A DNA stretch of 64,000 nt from Microbacterium sp. No. 7. Its GTDB lineage: Bacteria; Actinomycetota; Actinomycetes; Actinomycetales; Microbacteriaceae. Position 1 is the first letter of the stretch. Each line of letters begins with the position of its first letter. The position numbers and the translations under genes are program-made. Shown piece by piece: positions 58,042 to 64,000 of this stretch. The notes under the pieces were generated by a model. That model worked only from the letters and a program-made list of their open reading frames with translations. It did not search any database and was not told the DNA's origin. The stretch covers positions 2,294,001-2,358,000 of the forward strand of contig NZ_CP012697.1 in assembly GCF_001314225.1 (NCBI RefSeq), written 5' to 3'.

Positions 58042-59703
58042 TCAGGCCTCCCCTCGCGTCACCGCTGCCGCGGCGATGAGCTTCCTCGTGTACGGGTGCG
58101 TCGAGGCGCCGCGGCGGAGGTCCGCGGCGGCGAGCTCCTCCACGATGGTTCCCGATCTCATGACGAGCACCCGGCTGCAGAGCGCGCCGACGACGCCGAT
58201 GTCGTGCGATATGAGCATGATCGCCGTGCCTCGGCTGTCGTTCATCGCGGCGAGCTCGCGCAGGATCCCGGCCTGCACCGTCACGTCGAGCGCGGTGGTC
58301 GGCTCGTCGGCGATGATCAGCCGGGGGTCGGTGGACAGCGCGCCGGCGATCATGGCCCGCTGCCTCATCCCCCCGGAGAGCTGGTGGGGATGCTGGGCCA
58401 TGATCCGCTCCGGCTCCCGCAGATGCACCGCTTCGAGGCCGCGTGCGATCCTCTGACGGGCAGCACGCCGTCCGAGGCCGCGATGCACGCGCAGCACCTC
58501 GGTCAGCTGCGCGCCCATGCGCATCACGGGGTTGAACGAGGATGAGGGATCCTGGTACACCAGCCCGAGCGCCGCGACGAGGGCTCGGGGCTCCACGGGC
58601 ACCGCGAGGTCCAGTCCGCCCACCGCCAGGCACCTCGCCGACGCGGTCAGCTCCGGGGGCAGCAGCTGCGCCATCGCCATCGCGGTGAGCGACTTTCCGG
58701 ACCCCGATTCGCCGACGATCCCCACGATCTCCCCGGGCCCGATCGTGAACGACACGTCGGCGACGAGCACCGTCCCGTCATCGGCGGTGATCCGCAGCCC
58801 CTCGACGTCCGCCACGACGGTGCTCCGCGGAGCCCGGCGCTCGACCGGGGCGTGCGTGGGGCGGGAGGCCTTCCGGGACGACCGGGGGTCGGCCCCGGCG
58901 GCGATCCCGTCGCCGATCAGCATGGCGGACAGCCCGGTGATCACGATCATCGCCGCCGGTCCGATGACCTGGTACGGCTGCGTGTAGATGGTCGCGAGGC
59001 TCGCGCTCAGCAGCGAGCCGAAGTCGTAGTCGGGCGGCTGCACGCCGAGCCCGAGGAACGAGAGCCCCGACAGCTCCACGAGCACCAGGGCGAAGGAGGT
59101 CGCCGTCAGCACCAGCAAGGACTCGGCCATGTTGGGAAGCACGTGCCGGCGCAGCACGCGCAGCGGGGTGACGCCGAGGAGCTCGGCGGCGACCACGAAG
59201 TCCCGGCGCACGACGGCGCCGGCGAGGTTCGCCGCGATGCGCGCGAAGACCGGGATCCCGCCGATCCCGATCGCCAGCACGGCCGACACCGAGCCGGGTC
59301 CGAGGATCGCGGCGACGACGAGGGTGAGCAGCAGGCTGGGATAGGCCACGGCGATGTCGATGGCACGCAGGCCCACCTCCCGGATGCGGGCGGGAGCGAA
59401 CCACACCGCGGTGCCGATCAGCGTCCCGGCGACCGCCGATATGGCGCACGCGATGACCGTCAACGTGAGCGAGAGCCGCGCGGCGACCAGCGATCTGGCG
59501 AGGATGTCCCGCCCGAAGCGGTCGGTGCCGAGCCAGTGCTCCGGCGACGGCGGGAGGTTCGCCCGACCGCCGAGAGCCTCGGCCGGGCCGGTGAGGAACA
59601 CCGGGGCGAACACCGCCGCCACGACGATGACGGACAGCCCGGCGACGCCCACGACGACGGAGGCGTTCCAGCGGCGGCGGATGGCGGGGTCAGACGTCGA
59701 CAT
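58042..59703 (-). CDS. Oligopeptide ABC permease-ATPase fusion (DppC + DppD)
   Basis: 553 aa, one continuous frame. Residues about 1-265 are a DppC-like permease (HWLGTDRFGRDILARS; EAA loop ELLGVTPLRVLRRHVLPN at about 174-191). A polar linker (266-298, SSRKASRPTHAPVERRAPRS) leads to a DppD-like ATPase (Walker A GESGSGKSLTA at 331-338, LSGGMRQRAMIAGAL, IIADEPTTALD, ISHDIGV). ATG 59703, overlapping the DppB stop by 14 nt. Normally these are two genes. Confidence 0.93.
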   Translation of the reverse strand: MSTSDPAIRRRWNASVVVGVAGLSVIVVAAVFAPVFLTGPAEALGGRANLPPSPEHWLGTDRFGRDILARSLVAARLSLTLTVIACAISAVAGTLIGTAVWFAPARIREVGLRAIDIAVAYPSLLLTLVVAAILGPGSVSAVLAIGIGGIPVFARIAANLAGAVVRRDFVVAAELLGVTPLRVLRRHVLPNMAESLLVLTATSFALVLVELSGLSFLGLGVQPPDYDFGSLLSASLATIYTQPYQVIGPAAMIVITGLSAMLIGDGIAAGADPRSSRKASRPTHAPVERRAPRSTVVADVEGLRITADDGTVLVADVSFTIGPGEIVGIVGESGSGKSLTAMAMAQLLPPELTASARCLAVGGLDLAVPVEPRALVAALGLVYQDPSSSFNPVMRMGAQLTEVLRVHRGLGRRAARQRIARGLEAVHLREPERIMAQHPHQLSGGMRQRAMIAGALSTDPRLIIADEPTTALDVTVQAGILRELAAMNDSRGTAIMLISHDIGVVGALCSRVLVMRSGTIVEELAAADLRRGASTHPYTRKLIAAAAVTRGEA

Positions 59704-60742
59704 GTCGTCCCTTCAGGCTCCGGGGGTCGATCGTGCCGAGCAGCACGTCGACGACGAGGTTCACCAGCATGGCGAGGACGCCGACGACCAGGACGATCCC
59801 CTGGATGACCGGGTAGTCCCTCGAGACGATCGCCTTCACCACCGCCGAGCCCAGCCCCGGCCAGGCGAAGACCACCTCGACAACGACCGCTCCGGCGAAC
59901 ATCCCCGACAGGAGCAGGCCGCTGAGCGTGAGTGTGGCGGTGATGACGTTCGGGAGCAGATGGCGCAGGTAGATCCGCGGGGCGGGGAGGCGCCATCCGC
60001 GGGCGGTGCGGATGTAGTCGAGCTCGAGGGCGGCGGCGCTGTCGCGCCGCACCACCCGGGCCAGCGTGCAGGTCGCGCCGAGGCTGAGCGCGACGACGGG
60101 GAGGACGAGCCCTCGCCATCCCGCGCCGGCCGTGTAGGCAGGAGGGAGGAGGGGCACGGCGATGGCGAACACGACCACCAGCAGCGTGGCCGTGACGTAG
60201 CCGGGAACCGCCGAGAAGAGCCCCGTGATCGCGCCGAACGCCAGGTCGAGACCGCGGCGCCGGCCCCCTCGGGTGAGGACGGTCACCGCCAGCCCCGCGG
60301 GGATCGCGACGACGAGGACGACGGCCATGGACACGAGTGCCAGCGTGAGCGTGTACGGGATCCGGTTGGCGATGATGGTCGAGACCGGCACGCCCCAGCT
60401 GAACGAGTCGCCCAGATCGCCCGCCAGCAGTCCGGCCGCGTAGTCGAGGAACTGCCGCCACACCGGCAGGTCGAGACCGAGCTCGGCGCGGATCTGCGCG
60501 ACGCGCTCCGGCGAGGCGTCGGGTCCGGCGATCGAGATCGCGGGGTCGCCGGGGATCAGCTGCACGATGAGGAAGGTCACGACGACCAGCGCGAGCACCG
60601 AGACGAGCAGGGTCGCCGCGCGGCGCAGCGCGAATCCCGTCCAGGGCGATCGCGTCCGCGGGCGCGCCGCCGTTCTCGGAGAGCCCGTGGGCCCTCCGAG
60701 AACGGCGCCGTCGACGGCCGTCGCCTGTCCGATCAGGGTCAC
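59690..60742 (-). CDS. Oligopeptide ABC permease (DppB-like)
   Basis: 350 aa. Basic N-terminal extension of about 30 residues, then a DppB-type permease with N-terminal TM (LVSVLALVVVTFLIVQLIPG), GDLGDSFSWGVPV, and EAA-like IRTARGWRLPAPRIYLRHLL. GTG 60742 overlaps the binding-protein stop (GTGA). First permease of the importer. Confidence 0.93.
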   Translation of the reverse strand: MTLIGQATAVDGAVLGGPTGSPRTAARPRTRSPWTGFALRRAATLLVSVLALVVVTFLIVQLIPGDPAISIAGPDASPERVAQIRAELGLDLPVWRQFLDYAAGLLAGDLGDSFSWGVPVSTIIANRIPYTLTLALVSMAVVLVVAIPAGLAVTVLTRGGRRRGLDLAFGAITGLFSAVPGYVTATLLVVVFAIAVPLLPPAYTAGAGWRGLVLPVVALSLGATCTLARVVRRDSAAALELDYIRTARGWRLPAPRIYLRHLLPNVITATLTLSGLLLSGMFAGAVVVEVVFAWPGLGSAVVKAIVSRDYPVIQGIVLVVGVLAMLVNLVVDVLLGTIDPRSLKGRHVDV

Positions 60743-62280
60743 GGGAGGATTCGGATCGAGGTCGGATCGTAGTAGCCCGCGTAGGTGCCGGCCGCGAAGC
60801 CGTCCCGCACCACGACCGTCGGCGACCCCGAGAACAGCGGGATCACGTCGGTGCGCTCGAGAGCGGTCCGCTGCGCCCGCTCGAGGTAGTCGCACCGCTC
60901 CGCCGGATCGGAGGTCGCGAGCGCCTGCCACATCAGCTCGGTGCCCTCGGGGTTGTCGGCGGCGCCGACGCTGCGGCCGCCGCTCTCGGCGGGTGTCCAC
61001 AGCAGGCGGCTGAGCGATGCCGAGACCGTTCCAGTCTGGTTGGCGTCGCCGTACATCGTCAGATCCCAGCCGAGATCGACGAGGTTGTTCACCCACGTCC
61101 CGGGATCCGTGTTGCGCAGCTCGACGTCGGCCCCCGCCTCGCGCAGCGCGGACTGCACGTATTCGTTGCCGGAGCCGGCGGGACCGATCGTGTTGCTGCC
61201 GATGAGCCGGATGCGCACGCCCTCCAGCGCACGGGCCGCCTCGGGATCGAAGGGGTGGAGCAGATCGCCGCCGTCCAGCGCGCATTCGATCTGCGGCGAC
61301 ACGATCGAGTCGAACAGCTCGGCGCGACCGCTGCTGACGACGGTGTTCAGCGCCGCGCGATCGATCGCCGAGGCGACGGCGGCACGCAGCTCGGGGGCAT
61401 CGTGGAAGACGCTGCCCTCCCGCTCGTTGAACACCAGCCACGTGCCGACCCCGTCGGTGAGGAGGAGCTCGAAGGCGTCGTCGGAGGCGAACCGGTCGAG
61501 GTTGTCGTCGGCGAGGATGCCGATGTCGAGGTCGCCGGACCGGAGCTGGTTGGCGACCGTCGCGGGATCCGAGGCGAGGGCGAAGCCGACGGCCGCGGGC
61601 ACCGTCCCCTCGACGGGGACGGCATAGTCCGGCCAGGCGGTGTAGCCCTCGCGGAGCTCGACGCGGTAGCCGACCCCGGGGTTGGCGTCGGCGAGCGTGT
61701 AGGGACCCGAGAAGGCGGCCTCGACCGTGCCCGCGGCGAGCTCCTCGGGCGCTGCGAGGCCGGCGGGACAGATGATCCCCGTCTGCGCCAGGGTCAGCCC
61801 GGCGGGAAGGTCGGACCAGGGCTCGCTGAGCGAGATGGAGACCGTGCGCGACGCGTCGTCGGCGGTGATCGTGGGCTCGCCGACCCCGAAGACGAGCACC
61901 CGGAAGGTGGAGCCGGTGTCGGGCGCGGCGAAGTACTCCAGGGAGTCCGCGACGATGCTCGCGGTGATGGGCGTGCCGTCGGCGCAGGTGGCGTCGTCGC
62001 GGATCACGAAGCGGTACTCGGACGCGGAGTCGGCCTCGTAGGACTCCGCGAGCGCACCGGTGATCCCGCCGTCGTCGTGCCTCAGGAGCGAGTCGAAGAG
62101 GTATCGGGCGATGAGGTAGTCGTCGATCGCGAGTCCCCTCGCGGGATCGAAGGTGGTCGGGTCGGCGGTGAGCATCGTCTTGACGTCGGTCGGCGTCGGC
62201 GCCGGCCCCACGGCTGCGGAACAGCCGGTGAGGAGTGCAAGCGTGGCGAGCACCGCGGCGGCGCGGTGGATTCTGGCCAT
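60739..62280 (-). CDS. ABC solute-binding lipoprotein, family 5
   Basis: 513 aa. Lipobox ALLTGC near residue 20, then SBP_bac_5 pattern (MLTADPTTFDPARGLAIDDY, AESYEADSASEYRFVIRDDA, NTIGPAGSGNEYVQSALREA). Binds the substrate outside the membrane for the DppB/DppC-D/DppF importer. GGAG 7 nt before ATG 62280. Paralogous to the partial gene at 1-635. First gene of a seven-gene operon. Confidence 0.93.
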   Translation of the reverse strand: MARIHRAAAVLATLALLTGCSAAVGPAPTPTDVKTMLTADPTTFDPARGLAIDDYLIARYLFDSLLRHDDGGITGALAESYEADSASEYRFVIRDDATCADGTPITASIVADSLEYFAAPDTGSTFRVLVFGVGEPTITADDASRTVSISLSEPWSDLPAGLTLAQTGIICPAGLAAPEELAAGTVEAAFSGPYTLADANPGVGYRVELREGYTAWPDYAVPVEGTVPAAVGFALASDPATVANQLRSGDLDIGILADDNLDRFASDDAFELLLTDGVGTWLVFNEREGSVFHDAPELRAAVASAIDRAALNTVVSSGRAELFDSIVSPQIECALDGGDLLHPFDPEAARALEGVRIRLIGSNTIGPAGSGNEYVQSALREAGADVELRNTDPGTWVNNLVDLGWDLTMYGDANQTGTVSASLSRLLWTPAESGGRSVGAADNPEGTELMWQALATSDPAERCDYLERAQRTALERTDVIPLFSGSPTVVVRDGFAAGTYAGYYDPTSIRILP

Positions 62281-62542
62281 GTGGAGTCTCCGTTCGGGAA
62301 CACATCGTTGACTGCGTGGCAACAGGATCGAACCGTTCGGGGAACATCCCGCCCTTTCCGCCGCGATCTGCACGAGAACGGACGCGACCCGCCGTTCGAT
62401 GCACGAAGCACACGCGAAGGCTCCCCCGCGGGTCGATGCATGCATCGACCCGCCTCCTGCCGTCGCTTTCGTGCGCCATCGGCGGAAAACCGGGGATCGT
62501 CGCCGGCATTGTTCGTACTGTGACCGCTGGAGGTGCACACCC
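62281..62542. promoter_or_regulatory. Divergent control region with 26-bp perfect palindrome
   Basis: 262-bp noncoding spacer between the transporter operon and the M20 gene. The palindrome at 62428-62453 has arms GCGGGTCGATGCA / TGCATCGACCCGC. An additional half-site TCGATGCA lies at 62396-62403. Likely operator for the Lrp-like regulator encoded after the M20 gene (inference). Confidence 0.65.
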
Positions 62543-63769
62543 ATGACATTTACGCGCGAAGCCGACCGTCTGCTGCCCGACCTGATCGCCCTGCGCCGGA
62601 GGCTGCATTCGACACCGGAGGTCGGCCTGGAGCTGCCGAGCACCCGGGCGACGGTGCTCGACGCCCTGGAGGGGCTGGGGCTGGAGGTGACGCTCGGCAC
62701 CGCCCTGAGCTCCGTGACCGCGGTGCTGCACGGCGGCGCGCCCGGCGACACGGTGCTGCTCCGGGCCGACATGGACGCCCTGCCGATCACGGAGGAGACC
62801 GGGCTCGACTTCGCCTCCGCCAACGGCGCGATGCACGCGTGCGGCCACGACCTGCACATGGCCGGGCTCGTCGGCGCCGCCCGGCTGCTCGCCGCGCGGC
62901 GGGAGGCGCTGTCCGGCGCCGTGGTGTTCATGTTCCAGCCGGGAGAGGAGGGGCACGACGGAGCGCGCAAGATGCTCGGCGAGAGCCTCCTCGACGCCGC
63001 CGGAGACCGCCCCGTCGCGGCCTACGCGCTGCACGTCGACTGCACCCGTCCGGCCGGGCGGTTCGCGACGAGAGCGGGAGCGGTGATGGCGAGCGCGAGC
63101 GGCATGCGGCTGGTGGTGTCCGGCGACGGGGGTCACGCCGCCTGGCCGCACCTCGGCATCGACCCCGTGCCGGTGGCCGCCGAGATCGTGCTGGCGCTGC
63201 AGTCCTTCACCGCGCGACGCGTGCCGGCGACCGACCCCGCCATCGTGTCGGTCGTGCGCATCGACGGCGACTCGGCCGCGGTCAACGTCATCCCCGCACG
63301 CGTGGAGATCGACGTCAACATCCGGACCCTGTCCTCGACCACGCTCGACTTCGTCAGGGTCGAGCTTCCGGCGCTGGCATCCGCGATCGGCCACGCGCAC
63401 GGCTGTGTCGTGGACGCCGAGTTCATCGACTCCTACCCGGTCACGAACAACGACGAGCACGAGACGGAGCTCGTGCTGCGCGCCCTCGCCGATCTCTACG
63501 GCCCGTCCGCGGTCACGCGCATGGCCGCTCCCTCCATGGCGTCCGAGGACTTCGCCTATGTGCTGGACGAGGTCCCGGGCACGCTCGCGTTCCTGGGCGC
63601 ACGCGTCGAGGGCCCCGGCGCGCCCGCGGCGATGCACTCGGCGGGGGCGCTCTTCGACGAGGCCGTCATGGCCCGGCAGGCCGCGACCCTCGCCGAGCTC
63701 GCCTGGCGGCGCACGGCGCACGGCACGGTGCGATCGACCGTCGCCCGTTCCGGCGCCGCGGTGCCATGA
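62543..63769 (+). CDS. M20-family amidohydrolase/peptidase
   Basis: 408 aa. Metal-dependent amidohydrolase of the AbgA/hippurate-hydrolase type: LRADMDALPI (Asp), MHACGHDLHMAG (Cys/His), FQPGEEGHDGA (Glu) and a dimerisation domain inserted at about residues 185-300. Start ATG 62543 with GGAGG upstream. Cleaves N-acyl or aminoacyl amides; the exact substrate unknown. Stop overlaps the regulator start (ATGA). Confidence 0.93.
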   Translation: MTFTREADRLLPDLIALRRRLHSTPEVGLELPSTRATVLDALEGLGLEVTLGTALSSVTAVLHGGAPGDTVLLRADMDALPITEETGLDFASANGAMHACGHDLHMAGLVGAARLLAARREALSGAVVFMFQPGEEGHDGARKMLGESLLDAAGDRPVAAYALHVDCTRPAGRFATRAGAVMASASGMRLVVSGDGGHAAWPHLGIDPVPVAAEIVLALQSFTARRVPATDPAIVSVVRIDGDSAAVNVIPARVEIDVNIRTLSSTTLDFVRVELPALASAIGHAHGCVVDAEFIDSYPVTNNDEHETELVLRALADLYGPSAVTRMAAPSMASEDFAYVLDEVPGTLAFLGARVEGPGAPAAMHSAGALFDEAVMARQAATLAELAWRRTAHGTVRSTVARSGAAVP

Positions 63770-64000
63770 TCACGCGAGACCCCCGCGCCGTCTGGCGCGT
63801 GACGCACGAGGATAGAGGTGTGCTCGACAGCCTCGACCTCCAGCTCCTCAATGCGCTGCAGATCGCTCCGCGCGCCTCCTGGAGCACGCTTGCGCCGGTG
63901 CTGCGCACGGACCCGTCGACGCTGTCGCGACGATGGACGCGCCTGACCCGCGAAGGGCTGGCGTGGACGACGGCCTACGTGCTGCCGGAGCGGATGCAGG
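63766..64000 (+). CDS. Lrp/AsnC-family regulator (partial, continues past window)
   Basis: First 78 residues visible. AsnC-type HTH: LDSLDLQLLNALQIAPRASW, then TLAPVLRTDPSTLSRRWTRL. ATG 63766 overlaps the M20 stop (ATGA); GTG 63820, preceded by GAGGATAGAGGT, is an equally good start giving an N-terminus like other family members. Closely similar to the N-terminal module of the regulator at 2293. Confidence 0.85.
   Translation, partial: MITRDPRAVWRVTHEDRGVLDSLDLQLLNALQIAPRASWSTLAPVLRTDPSTLSRRWTRLTREGLAWTTAYVLPERMQ

Noticed and set aside
59690..63721. A single 1343-codon minus-strand frame
   Set aside because: Only its last 350 codons are the DppB permease; the earlier part runs antisense through the M20 gene and out of frame through the binding protein.
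1..64000. Insertion sequences or transposons
   Set aside because: No transposase frame, terminal inverted repeats or target duplications were seen apart from the phage att sites.

Overview
The window looks like a chromosomal segment of a high-GC Gram-positive actinobacterium, most likely Microbacteriaceae and probably Microbacterium. This rests on the GC-rich coding sequence with GTG/ATG starts, frequent leaderless promoters (a -10 hexamer exactly 6 nt before the start codon), GC-rich hairpin terminators without U-tracts, and gene families typical of that group. The genus call is inference. The centre of the window is a temperate, siphovirus-type prophage of about 39.8 kb.

Host left flank (1-12052). 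An oligopeptide-type ABC solute-binding lipoprotein (cut by the window edge) and an amidase-signature hydrolase run leftward, with a divergent two-HTH Lrp/AsnC-like regulator. A vitamin B6 cluster follows: pdxS, a divergent MocR/PdxR-type regulator and pyridoxal kinase pdxY. Then come a putative lipoprotein, thrS with an overlapping HIT-family gene, a second lipoprotein, a two-domain universal stress protein with a 54-aa membrane protein, and the tRNAs Val(GAC), Cys(GCA) and Gly(GCC) on the minus strand.

Prophage (12053-51852). It is integrated in the 3' half of tRNA-Val(CAC), with 45-bp perfect direct repeats attL (12053-12097) and attR (51808-51852). The left end carries a five-gene, translationally coupled rightward operon of unknown function (12407-14297) behind a strong promoter with a palindromic operator. 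The late genes run leftward: HNH nuclease (36707), a 45-aa membrane protein, small and large terminase, portal-MuF fusion, prohead protease, major capsid protein, head-tail connectors, major tail protein, tail chaperones with a -1 frameshift, tape measure, tail-tip proteins, two-domain endolysin, and holin-like genes. The early genes form one almost gapless leftward operon from 49016 down to 37239: Cro-like protein, Xis-like protein, membrane proteins, RuvC-type resolvase, a six-residue-repeat protein, RecB-type exonuclease with Bet/RecT annealase, replication functions, a DnaB-type helicase, and a multi-HTH/metal-knuckle protein. The lysogeny genes run rightward: repressor, ImmA/IrrE protease, an unknown gene and integrase. 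A PH-like (DUF4429-type) gene lies between early and late units with its own leaderless promoter and terminator, like a moron.

Host right flank (51853-64000). An iron-box-preceded ECF-type membrane protein with a siderophore-interacting reductase is followed by a seven-gene leftward operon: binding protein, permease, permease-ATPase fusion, ATPase, DUF885 peptidase, PaiB-like flavin protein and YtcJ-like amidohydrolase. Divergent from it are an M20 amidohydrolase and an Lrp-like regulator that runs off the window edge. The regulator and binding protein are paralogous to those at the left edge, so the prophage sits between two related hydrolase/transport loci. Start codons were chosen by Shine-Dalgarno spacing, 4-nt stop/start overlaps or -10 position. 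No homology search was possible, so family names rest on recognised motifs.
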